DNA from: Chlamydomonas reinhardtii
Taxonomy: Eukaryota > Chlorophyta > Chlorophyceae > Chlamydomonadales > Chlamydomonadaceae
Length of the DNA: 64,000 nt
Reading direction: 5' to 3'
NCBI RefSeq assembly: GCF_000002595.2
Contig: NC_057010.1
Coordinates: forward strand, 2,598,721 to 2,662,720
The stretch's first letter is position 1, and each line of letters starts with the position of its first letter. Below are positions 11,790-21,434 of this stretch, piece after piece. The notes under the pieces are model-generated. The model saw only the letters and a list, made by a program, of their open reading frames with translations. It had not been told where the DNA came from and did no database searches. Both the position numbers and the translations under genes were made by a program.

Positions 11790-13526
11790 CTACAGCATGA
11801 AGATGAGGTCGTTGTTGCGCAGGCCGTCGCCCACGTACAGGCTGCCCCACGTCAGCTCGTTGGCGGCATAGTAGAAAAAGTAGCCTGGGAACAGCAGCGA
11901 CCGCACCTGCGCCACCCCCTTGAAGGCGTCGTACTGCACAGCCCAAGTCCCGCGAAGGTCCTGCGCGCCGCGTGGACAAACAGCAGGGCAAAGGGCGAGA
12001 CGGGGCGAGCAGGCGTTTGGCGTGCGGCGCATACAGACAAAATACAGTAGGAGGCGGCCATTCCGGTCAGGCAGGTCGCCGGGCAAGCAGTGAAAGTCAT
12101 TACTATGTAAAGTATCGGAGCACTTTGCCACACGCCGACCTTTGTCTTACCTGCGACAGCGTGACGCCAGATCCGGGCAGGCTGAAGCGGTGCTGGTAGG
12201 ACTCGAGCTTCTCGGGGTAGGCGGCGCCCGCGAACAGGCGGTTGGGCACCACCTGGCTGGCGGCGTTGAGGATTGTCGAGTCCTGCGAGGATAGCGGGGT
12301 TCAGCGGCAGCGGCAGATGGTTGGTTAGGCAAGGTTGGATGCCGAAAGAGGTGCCGTCTTATGCCTGTGTACTGTCAGTGATTCTGCGCTTAGAATCAAA
12401 GTACGGAGGTGTAGCCGTGCAGTAAGGGGCAGCCGCACAGCAGGGTGCTGGCTGTCCAGATGCACACCAGGGTCTCTCAACCCGATATAGTATTAAGAGA
12501 CAGCTTTGCATGCCCACAAACCTCCAACCAGACCCCTGGCCGGCTGCCCTGCAACCACCACAATCACCATCACCATCACGATCACCACCGCTTGCGCTCT
12601 ATACAATACCTGCCAGGGCAGCCCCCCCATACCTCTATCCCTACCGCGGCTTGCCTCGCTCGCACCCCGCCCCTGCGCCCGACTCACGCACCGTGGGGAT
12701 GACGCTGGTGGCGGTGGCGATGGCGTCCACGCGGCAGCGCAGCACCGCCAGCTCCGGGATCTGGAACACCAGCGGCTTCACCTCCTCCTCCGCCTCCGGG
12801 CTGGGCTCTGGTGCGTTGGGGTCCTTCTCCTCCAGCTCGTAGTTCTTAGCGGGGTCGCCGCTGAGCATGCCCTTAATGCGGGCACAGCGCGTGGCGGTTT
12901 CGCTGTCCACCGGCTGCAGGTCACTCCAGCGTGCGCCGTCTTGACTGTAGAAGTATTTGGTCTCATAGACCGCGGCGCCCTCTTTACTGGACGCCACATT
13001 GTAGCCCTCCGCTACTAGGTAGTCCTGCAGGAGGGCAACGCCGCCGCTCGCCGGTTAAGGAGCGATGGGTCCATGCGGGGCCATCCGTTGCCAGTTGCGA
13101 GCTGCCTCAGGCCCACTCAAGGCGAATGCCAGAGAGCACACGCCTCATCCAATAGCACTGGACCATGCCAGTTAACTGCCTCTACCTATAGGACAAGCTG
13201 AGCAGGTGCTTGGCTGCAACACAGGCGCTAGGGCGGAGGACGGAGCCGCAGCGTCGGGGCGTCGGGTGCTGGGCACACCCCTACCTTGCCGTTCAGCGTC
13301 GTTAGCCGCCCCCACAGCGTCAGGCTCCGGAGCCCTGCCTCGATACGCTTAATGGGTATTGAGTGGTCCAATGCTGCCTGCGGAACATATTACAAAGGCG
13401 TCAGGAAAGTCGAGATGGTGCGACGCGGCCTCGGCTGGGTCCAACCTGTTGCTCCGCTGAGACCACTGCTCCACAGCTGGCAAGATGCTTCAGCACCAGC
13501 GTGATGTTGGGCTCCAGCTGCACCAT
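11790..13526 (-). CDS. RSP9: Radial spoke protein 9 (spoke head)
   Basis: Five exons (13446-13526, 13285-13377, 12692-13024, 12151-12282, 11790-11960), all phase 0, give exactly 269 residues, the known length of C. reinhardtii RSP9. The start MVQLEPNITLVLKHLASCG and the segments LRSLTLWGRLTTLNGKDY and WAVQYDAFKGVAQVRS match RSP9/RSPH9 as I remember it. RSP9 is a component of the radial spoke head with RSP1, 4, 6 and 10. It transmits control signals from the central pair to dyneins in the flagellar axoneme. The known pf17 paralysed mutant affects this gene and human RSPH9 loss causes primary ciliary dyskinesia. The reading frame is intact. It is convergent with the YqaJ gene. Confidence 0.97.
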
Positions 13527-15273
13527 GTTCTTCGTCTCAAGTTCGACGAGAATTGATAAATACTACCGTCGCTTAGGAGCTATGCAGAAAGCAATAATGA
13601 TAAAAGGTTGTCGTGATTATTATCAAGGAATTTCGTTTGCGCACAAGCGAGCGCTGTTGGCGACTTAGCTCAACTTGGCCTTAGAGCAGATTGCAATTCC
13701 CCGCATTTGGCTCCTCACGCGCCTACTTCAATACAAGCTTTTAAAAATATCCGTCATGTATCCCATGCTTTATGAAGACCTCAAACCAAGGCCAGCGTGT
13801 GTGTGAAAGTGCCCATGTGCACATGGCGCGAGGGCACGCTCATACCAGCAGGAAAAACAACACCCTGGGCACAAGTATTACAAGCTGACTGCTCAGGTGG
13901 CGGTCTGCGCACACATGTTGGCAGTGTCGTGACCTGGGCGGCTTGACACTCCTATGGCGGTTCCGGAACGTGGGTGCATTGGGCAGCCGTCCTTTTCACG
14001 CAAAGGGCGTATCCGTGAGGTGTGGAATCTGTCATACATCATGGAGGCGTGTGTGGCAGAGCTCCGTGGCCCCCAGGACTGCTAGGGCACATACGGTAGG
14101 GGTAAAGGCGTGGCCAGGGGGGCACTCCTGGGCGTGGCAAAGGCAGACGGGGAGCAAAGGCAGACACGCGAGTCAGAGTGCCCCCGGCAGGGAGCAAGTT
14201 TTCATGCAAGTTTTTCAGACAAGGAAGAGATAAGTGAGCTGCGCCCACCGCTCTCCCATCTGAGGCTGAGAGTTTTGAAAGTACGGTCTTCGGCCTAAGC
14301 CGCAAGCATCGACCTCATGTAGCCGGGGTCGGTTGGTACAGGCACCGCCCGCCAAGTGTCCAGCCGCGTCCCGCTATCAAGCACAGGCCAGCAGGCAACA
14401 AACCGAATAGCATCAAATCCCACCGCGCCATGCAATGCTCGCCAGCAAAGACCACAAAACCAGACACCGGCAGGTGTCAACCTGCGCGCCAGCGCCGCTT
14501 CTTGGGCGGCGCCGCGCTCTCCTCCTGCACGTTGACCCCTCCGCCACGCACATGCACGCCACCACTGCTGGGCCCAGCCCTACGCCGCCGCCACCGCCGT
14601 CAAGCCCTGCGCCGCCACCAGGGTTGCCACCACAATCGGCATTTCCAAAGGCGGGAGACTTCTTGAAGGGTTGGAGGCTACACAGGGGATTTTACTGATG
14701 CGGCTGTCTCCAGGGTACGCGCAGACGCGCAATCTGTTTTAGGCACCGGTGTGGCAACTGCGGTTGAAGCTTTGACTTTTGCTGCTTCCGTCCAGGTTCC
14801 GCAACGCACGTCAATATCCCTGTTCCGTCAACAGCTCGCGCAAGTAGGTTGAGGAGGGTTCAGGTGCAGACCTTGCGTGCTAGAAGCATGAATGACGTTG
14901 GGGCCCAAGTGTCGCCTGATTCAGAGTTAATAAAGTGGCAGGGGCCGCTGCGATGCGTGGGCAGGGGCGCGGTGGAGCAGGAGGCAGACATGGGGGCGAA
15001 GTTGGGAATAACACGTTCGCCTGGGGTTTTCGGCAACCGTAGAAGCCTATCCCGTGTATATCACCCATCATAATCATGATTTTCCAACGGCAACAGAGTC
15101 ATGAAATTTATCGGCAACTGCGGACTGCAACGCGAAGACTTGCAGATCCCATTCCGTACAATCTCTTGCAATTCGCGCGCCCCCTTCTTCCTGCGGGGAG
15201 CGCATGCATAGTTTTGTGGTGCCTTCAAACTCTACCTTACCGGCTTTTCCACCAGTTCTCAACACCCTCCAAA
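13527..15273. other. Divergent intergenic region RSP9 / PSAH
   Basis: These 1.75 kb must hold both promoters and 5' UTRs. It includes an AT-rich stretch at about 13540-13760. A short minus-strand open stretch ends at a TGA at 14477 with a C-terminus like PPKKRRWRAG, discussed as a finding. No repeat or RNA gene was recognised. Confidence 0.5.
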
Positions 15274-16435
15274 ATGGCCCTGGTCGCTCGCCCCGTTCTG
15301 TCCGCCCGCGTGGCCGCTTCTCGCCCGCGCGTGGCCGCCCGCAAGTGCGTAGCTGGCAGCACGATGGCCTATCCACTGGTAGCATTCACAAATATCAGGG
15401 ACCCTGTTTAACGAACTCCGCGACGTGATTCTCGATTTGCAGGGCGGTGCGCGTGAGCGCCAAGTATGGCGAGAACTCGCGCTACTTCGACCTGCAGGCA
15501 AGTGGAGGCTTGCAGTGCAGCAGCCAGGGCCTGATCACGCGTGGCTCTCGCCAGGGTGCAGCGGCGGTGTGATGGGGCAGCAAGTTTAGCGCGAGGCCCA
15601 GCTGGGTAAACTACAGCTTTCGGCGTGCTTAGTCTCTTTTGAGGCCCTGGTGATCAATCGACTCTTCTACTGCAGAGTAACTCAACTTGTCGGGGGTTGA
15701 AGCGAATCCTTGTCTGAGGTTTCGCGCTATGCGTCGCCAGCGACAGCAGTGGACACAGTCTTCCTATATTTCGTGCAAGTATGTCATGGCTCACCGGGGT
15801 GCCGGAACGGTGTGGCTGCTGCGCGTGTGCTGCACAGGACATGGAGAACACCACTGGCTCGTGGGACATGTACGGTGTGGACGAGAAGAAGCGCTACCCC
15901 GACAACCAGGCCAAGTTCTTCACTCAGGCCACTGACATCATCAGCCGCCGCGAGTCGCTGCGCGCTCTGGTTGCTCTGAGTGAGTAGGGGGTGGAGGGTG
16001 GGAGGGGGCTGGCGGGTTGGCAATGTGAGAGAAATGGGAGGGAAACGGGTGAACGCGGCCGCATGGCAAGGTGCGGGGAGTTGCGGTAATCAGGCAGTAC
16101 TGTGGGGTGAAGCGTTCGGTTCGCATGGGACGGACGCCACCGATAAGGCTCCGCCGTGGGCAAAGCGGTGACGACGGGAGGAGCTCGCTGGGGCTACAAC
16201 TGTGGGGCAGTTTGGCGGAAGGGTTCCACGGGATTCTGGAAAAACGCCGAACAAGGTAGTATGGACACAACAGGACAACCAACAACTTGATGTCATGTTC
16301 CTCTCTGCAGGCGGCATTGCTGCCATCGTGACCTACGGCCTGAAGGGCGCGAAGGACGCTGACCTGCCTATCACCAAGGGCCCCCAGACCACCGGCGAGA
16401 ACGGCAAGGGTGGCTCGGTCCGCAGCCGCCTGTAA
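15274..16435 (+). CDS. PSAH: Photosystem I reaction centre subunit VI (PSI-H), precursor
   Basis: PsaH is a small thylakoid membrane subunit of photosystem I that forms part of the docking site for mobile LHCII in state transitions. Four exons (15274-15344, 15443-15497, 15838-15979, 16311-16435) give 130 residues. The N-terminus MALVARPVLSARVAASRPR is an Arg/Ala/Ser-rich chloroplast transit peptide, followed by the mature KYGENSRYFDLQDMENTTG. A single hydrophobic span (LVALSGIAAIVTYGLKG) and a Lys/Gly-rich C-terminus complete the protein. It looks identical to C. reinhardtii PsaH as I remember it. Intron 2 begins GCAAGT rather than GT, a non-canonical GC-AG intron required by the known protein sequence. 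Confidence 0.97.
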
Positions 16436-16825
16436 GCGTCTCGCTGCTGGATCTGCCTCTTCTTCTTGGGTGCTGATGGTGGCGTTCTGGCTTGGTGCGT
16501 AATGCAAGAGGACCAATGTGGGCTGGTCTGACAGCGGTATGGCTGGAGTTCTGGTGAACATGGTCGGATTTTGCAGTTAGCGGCGATCGTGTGGACCTGC
16601 TTTTAACAGCATGCCGTGGACACCATGGGTTGGGCAAGGAATAGGGTGTAGAGTGTGTATCATACAGAGCAGAAAATCAATTTAGGGGAGCCGGTAATGC
16701 CTGATGTGAGCGCACAGGCACTGCGCGTGTTGCCACGCTCACAGCTGAAACTGTCCAAGTGTTGGGCGGTGGATGGTGGGCATCCAGTTTTGAACTGCCG
16801 CGGGCGTCTGCCCCGGGCCTCTCGC

Positions 16826-16830
16826 TGTAA
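16826..16830 (+). terminator. TGTAA poly(A) signal of PSAH
   Basis: This is the first TGTAA after the PSAH stop and would give a 3' UTR of about 400 nt. Confidence 0.6.
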
Positions 16831-17169
16831 CGGCGAGGACATGTGTACCGGCTGAAACAGTGCAACAGCCGTTGGCGTAAGCATGTAGGCGGGCATGAAG
16901 GCGGGGCTTCTGTTGGGGCATGGCTGCGGCGTTCGGACGGGGCTGGGGCGGCAAGACGCAATGAACGCAGAGCGCGGCAGATGAGAGTTCAGCCATCCGG
17001 GATTGCCGAGTCGGAGATGCGGGATTGCCGAAGCGGGGGCGCTCCGACCAACTAGGTTGCCGAGTCAGATACCTCAGCTTGTTGGAGTGGGGGCGCTTGC
17101 ACTAGTTGGGTTAGCCGAAAAATAGTGGATTGGCGACCGACCCCCCCCCCCGAGTTAGCCGGGTCGGCG

Positions 17170-17536
17170 GAGCTTCCCACCCTCCTCATGGGTTGCATTA
17201 CGCTAGTGCTCGTCTACACAGCTCATCCGTGGACGCCGGTCAACTGCCTGCAGGTGCGCATCGGCTATGCTATCCGCGCGGTGTGGCGTCGCATTGAGTC
17301 TGTGTGGTGCTATCGCCTTGGCCGGGCGCCCGGAGCGTGAGGAATGCGCGTCAGCAAAACATCGACACAACCTGCCAGCTACCGTCGGTACAGTAACAGC
17401 GCGCGAACGACGCACCAATGCCTTGTCCCTTCTCGCTACGCATTTATGTGGGCACGGGTGGGAGCCACACACATCGGGACTACGCTTTCCTGCCCCTTGC
17501 CATGTTCCATCACGAGCTTCCCACCCTCCTCATGGG
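17170..17536 (+). repeat. Segment bounded by a 23-bp perfect direct repeat
   Basis: The 23 bases at 17170-17192 recur exactly at 17514-17536 and enclose 321 bp. The enclosed DNA ends in dispersed repeat A. This looks like an insertion with a long target duplication, or like two copies of a larger repeat end. No transposase-like coding is present. Confidence 0.6.
17358..17517 (+). repeat. Dispersed repeat A, copy 1
   Basis: 160 bp recur in inverted orientation at 50724-50883 with a single mismatch (C versus T in the TTCTCGCTACG segment). Both copies end at the same base after CACGAGC. High identity suggests recent mobility. No coding capacity or terminal inverted repeat is visible, so it is probably a non-autonomous element or part of one. 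Confidence 0.8.
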
Positions 17537-17638
17537 GTCTCAAAACCCCGTTAGATGCGCTCAAGAGTGGCATTCGCAACCCGGCCTCATGCGCCCCCTT
17601 TCTGGAGCTGACCGCCCCCGCAAAGACTCAGCGGTCCT
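17534..17638 (+). repeat. Dispersed repeat B, copy 1
   Basis: About 105 bp beginning with the imperfect palindrome GGGGTCTCAAAACCCC recur inverted at 21330-21434 with a handful of mismatches. Copy 1 starts inside the 23-bp direct repeat that bounds repeat A. Confidence 0.78.
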
Positions 17639-19854
17639 CGAGCTCTCCCAGATTGAGGGCCGACCGGTACGATGCAACCATGACCTTACATAAGGAACTC
17701 CGGCGTTAGCCCAGCCGCGCACTCTTGCCCTGCCTCTGCCAACTGTTTGCCATTTGTTGGGTATGGGAATTAGCTGCGCCCTAAGGGACTTTGCCAACCT
17801 GCCTTGCCACTGTCCCATCACACACCTTACATAAGGAAGTCTCTCTTCTGCCACAAACAAATGCGCACGGTGTCGGAAGAGGGCGTCGTACATCATGCGG
17901 CGACCAGGCACCAGAACACTCGCCTGAGGTGCCGTTGCAAGGCCCTTTACCGGGGTTACGGAGAGCTCGTTGAAAGCGGCAACAGTGTCCTTTGCGCACA
18001 ACGTGCGCACCGGCTGAAGGGGTGCACGACACGGTATGACACGGTATGCGAGCAGCCGCGCCATTCCCATGCATTAACGATTCCGTTGAAGGGCAAAATA
18101 ACCTTAACTGGGCGGCTGCCTCGTAGAGGGCTCGGCCGAAGGGCAGGCACGTAGGGCAGGGGGAAGGGACTGTTGGCGCGTGTTTGATGGATCACGCCCG
18201 ATTGTGAAGGCCACAGGTGCCCGGACGCGACTCCAAGACATATGTCTTACAGCATAGCTTAAGAGATACTTGATCGTGCTTCAGCGTACCGCTTCTGGTG
18301 GCGCAGTGCACCAGCTTCCGGCTCGATTTCACCTGAAACTTGCGCGTCTTTGAGCGCTTCGCACTCTTAGGTGCATGTTGTTGTTTTATTACATTCCAAC
18401 TGGTAACATAGGCTCAGCTAGCAAGAACCGCACTCAACAGCTATTGAGGCCTTCGCGCCGTTATCTCCAGCGCGGCGGAAGGCATTCAAGCGCCAAATGC
18501 GTCGCGTGTGCGATCAAGTTCCATGCGTGAGCATTTTGCCGCGATCAAACTACGCCTGACGCGACGCACGCGACCACATTGGGCGAAGCGCGCCCGCTTG
18601 TCCGTGTGTCCGGGCGCGCCACGGGCCTTTTGCAGGTGAGAACGGATGTATGCTTCAATGGTTATAGCAGATATGTCTTCGGATGTCTTAGAGGTGCACA
18701 ACCCCGGGGGGAAGCCTGTGTTTGTCGATGTAGGGACGGGGATCGCAAAGGCAGACCCTGCGAGCCTCCGAAAACTTTGAGTCGTGCACCCTCCATAGCT
18801 TGCAATGCTTGAAGATGAGACGGACTTCTGGCCAGCCGTTGTGGCTGCAAGCCCCTCGACACGAGCTTGTCTCACTCTCCCCCCCCTTCCCACCCTCGCC
18901 CGCACAGCGCATTCCTTCGCGATGGGCGGCTGGATGGCGATGGACCGCAAGGATTTACCGGTGAGTGTGCACCAGATACGTTTCAAAGGGTTGGAGCCTA
19001 GGTACATGTCATCTCATACAGGGTATCACGCCGTGCTGTGTAAACGAGAACCCCATGGCACGTCGATCACCCCATCGCTTGCTGTATCTTTACCCACGTC
19101 TTATCGACATAGGATATCGGTTCTGAAGTATGGGATGTCAGGGCGTGCACCCATTTGACTTTCATTGTGGCTAGGACGCGCCTGGCACGTACCAAAACCC
19201 GTACCGACGCCAACAGCGCATTATTGCGGCAACAATGAGCAGTCTCCTGGTTGTGCCTGTACACACACTACCTCTGTGCACACAATCCTAGCCTGACTGT
19301 ATCCTAAAATATGCCCACTCATGTGAATATCAGAATATGTTGTTCTGCCTACCTCCTCTAGCCTCGTTAATATCCACGACGCACGTTCACGGCTGGCCCT
19401 ATGAGCACCTTGACACACCTTATGGCACAGCTAACCACGCATAAGAAGTGTATCCCGTCTGCAGCCGTACACCTGGCTCCGTCTGGCCTGTCTAATCCTA
19501 GCCTGCCTGTCCTGCCCTATTGGCCAATGCACTGTGTCGTGACGAGGATTGCCGCCGAAACTATCTCGCTCACCTCTCAACCTCTGCTGTCTGTAACCCG
19601 CCACTACCAACGACAGGATTTAGTGCGGTTGGTCAAGTCAGTTGGTCATGGCGCGGAATGCCAGGCATGGCGCCGTCATGTCAGGGGATCAGAAGGCGTC
19701 TGCAGCTATGGTACAACAACTGGCCCTCAACACCGCTTGTCGGTTGTAGGTAGGTCTGTCCGAGCGGATGGTCGTCGTCTGTCAGCGTAAATGCACGTGT
19801 CTCAGTGCGACTGGGGGCCAACGCGCGCACCGGCTGTCATGCATGGTGCATGAG

Positions 19855-21294
19855 CTAGCTGGACCAGCCGGGGGCTGGCGCTGTCGTGAAGCCCGCGTCG
19901 TGCAATGTGTTGAAGTCCGCGTTCACTGCCGCTAATCCATTCAGGCCCGCCTGCTGGATGGCTTCTGCTGTGGCCGCGTATTCCTGCTGTGACGCTGCGT
20001 ATGCTGCCGCCTCGTCGTCAGGGTAAGTGCCGTCCGGTTGGTTGGCGAAATTGGCAGCGAAGTTGGCCAGCTTGAGTGCGTTGAGCTGGTTGTTGAGCGA
20101 GTTGAGCTGCTTCGGGTTCACGCCTGCGGCAGCTGCCGCTGCCGCGGCAGGCAAGCCATTGGGTAGCTGCAGACCAGCGATGTTGTAGAGTGATGAAAGC
20201 ATGGCTGCGTTGTTGACGCCGTTCAGCTGCCCGCTGTACACGTCGTAAGCATTGGGCATGGGCGGCACCTTGCCCGACGCTGCCGATGCATTGCCACCAC
20301 TGCCGCCCTGAGCACCGGGGCCCTGGTTCGCCGGAGGAAAGCGCTGCTGGGGATAACCGCCGTAGGCGCCTGGGCCCAGTGGCCCGGGCATGGGCGGCTG
20401 ACCGCGACCACCGGGCCCGCCCGGCCCTGGGTTGCGGGGACCGTAGGCGCCGTAATTGTTCGGTGGCCGGCCGTTGAACGGCCGGCCGTAGCCTCCATAC
20501 GGCGGCGGGTATCCGGGGCCAGGCGGGCCGTAGGGTGGCGGGCCAGCAAAGTTGGGTCCACGATGCGGCCCTGGCCCATAGCCCGGCCCCGGCGGTCCGC
20601 CGCGGTGGGGCGGCTGACCGTAATAGCTGCCCTGCATCCGTGGAGTTGGCGGCATTTGGTCCCGGGGCACTGCTGATTTAACCTCGATAGGCTTGTCTGC
20701 AATGGTCTGAACTGCGCCATGGCTGAAAACGCGTTCCACTGCCTCCTCCTCTGCGAAGGTCACAAAGCCGAAGCCGCGCGGCCGCTTGTTCTCGTGGTCA
20801 TACATGACCACCGCATCCTCTACTGTTCCGAAGTCGCTGAAATGCTGGCGGAGCTGGGCCTCGTCGACCGTGGGCGCGAGGCCGCCCACGAAGATTTTCT
20901 TGGTGCGCTGCGGCGCCGAGCCCTGCTGCTTCTCCTCCGGCGCGTCCTCCTTCGGCACAGCCCTTTTGGCTTCAACCTGCGGCAGCGAGCGAGCGCGGTG
21001 AGTGGAAGCTCGTGGCGCGGCGCTGCGTTGTTGCCCCGTAACTGCCCGCACCTCTCGCCGGTCAATCATGTGCTTGGTCGCCACCACCTTGTCCGCGACC
21101 TCCGGGCTCTCGAAGACCACAAAGCCGAAGCCTCTAGGGCGTCCGTTGTTGCGGTTGTAAGAGACAAAGGCCTCGCGGACCGACCCAAAGTTTTCCATAT
21201 AAGCCCGAAGCTTCTCTCCCGTCGTCTCCCAGCTCAGCCCGCCTACAAAGACTTTAGCGCTTTGTTTGTCTGTCATGTTGCATAAATCTGGCAT
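19855..21294 (-). CDS. Two-RRM RNA-binding protein, Musashi / hnRNP A/B type
   Basis: Two exons (21052-21294 and 19855-20976) give about 450 residues. RRM1 carries RNP2 KVFVGGLSW and RNP1 RPRGFGFVVF. RRM2 carries KIFVGGL and RPRGFGFVTF. The linker reads MIDRREVEAKRAVPKE across the splice, typical of Musashi/DAZAP1/hnRNP A proteins, which bind mRNA 3' UTRs or act in splicing. The C-terminal half is Gly/Pro/Tyr-rich, then Asn/Ala-rich, of the prion-like low-complexity kind. Two starts are possible: the ATG at 21294 lies in a 30-bp dispersed repeat, and the ATG at 21276 (MTDKQSAKVFVGG) is the more likely one. The 75-nt intron is a multiple of three without a stop, so retention would insert 25 residues. 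The target RNAs are not known. Confidence 0.9.
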   Translation of the reverse strand: MPDLCNMTDKQSAKVFVGGLSWETTGEKLRAYMENFGSVREAFVSYNRNNGRPRGFGFVVFESPEVADKVVATKHMIDRREVRAVTGQQRSAAPRASTHRARSLPQVEAKRAVPKEDAPEEKQQGSAPQRTKKIFVGGLAPTVDEAQLRQHFSDFGTVEDAVVMYDHENKRPRGFGFVTFAEEEAVERVFSHGAVQTIADKPIEVKSAVPRDQMPPTPRMQGSYYGQPPHRGGPPGPGYGPGPHRGPNFAGPPPYGPPGPGYPPPYGGYGRPFNGRPPNNYGAYGPRNPGPGGPGGRGQPPMPGPLGPGAYGGYPQQRFPPANQGPGAQGGSGGNASAASGKVPPMPNAYDVYSGQLNGVNNAAMLSSLYNIAGLQLPNGLPAAAAAAAAGVNPKQLNSLNNQLNALKLANFAANFANQPDGTYPDDEAAAYAASQQEYAATAEAIQQAGLNGLAAVNADFNTLHDAGFTTAPAPGWSS

Positions 21295-21317
21295 AGTATT
21301 GGACGTGGGTATGCCCT
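21288..21317 (-). repeat. 30-bp dispersed motif, copy 1, overlapping the upstream start codon of the RRM gene
   Basis: This 30-mer matches 23436-23465 at 28 of 30 positions in the same orientation on the plus strand. It contains the first in-frame ATG of the RRM gene (21292-21294) and directly adjoins repeat B. Confidence 0.65.
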
Positions 21318-21329
21318 AGAGACTGCTAG

Positions 21330-21434
21330 AGGACCGGTCAGTCTTTGCGGGGGCGGTCAGCTCCAGGAAGGGGGCGCATGAGGCCGGGTTGCGAATGCCA
21401 CTCTTGAGCGCCTCTGACGGGGTTTTGAGACCCC
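21330..21434 (-). repeat. Dispersed repeat B, copy 2
   Basis: Inverted copy of 17534-17638, ending in the GGGGTTTTGAGACCCC palindrome. It lies in the 5' flank or 5' UTR of the RRM gene and may have altered its promoter. Confidence 0.78.

Larger units (their letters stand above)
16850..19850. other. Repeat-rich gene-free region between PSAH and the RRM gene
   Basis: No coding exon is supported on either strand. The region contains a degenerate GATTGCCGAGTCGGAG-like tandem (16995-17070), a C11 run (17142-17152), a 23-bp direct repeat, two dispersed repeats described separately, and a duplicated CCTTACATAAGGAA motif (about 17688-17700 and 17824-17837). The rest (17.9-19.85 kb) shows nothing I can name. 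Confidence 0.6.

Noticed and set aside
17341-17709. Open frames across repeats A and B
   Set aside because: The same peptides appear wherever the repeats occur, in arbitrary orientation, with no start, splice or domain evidence.
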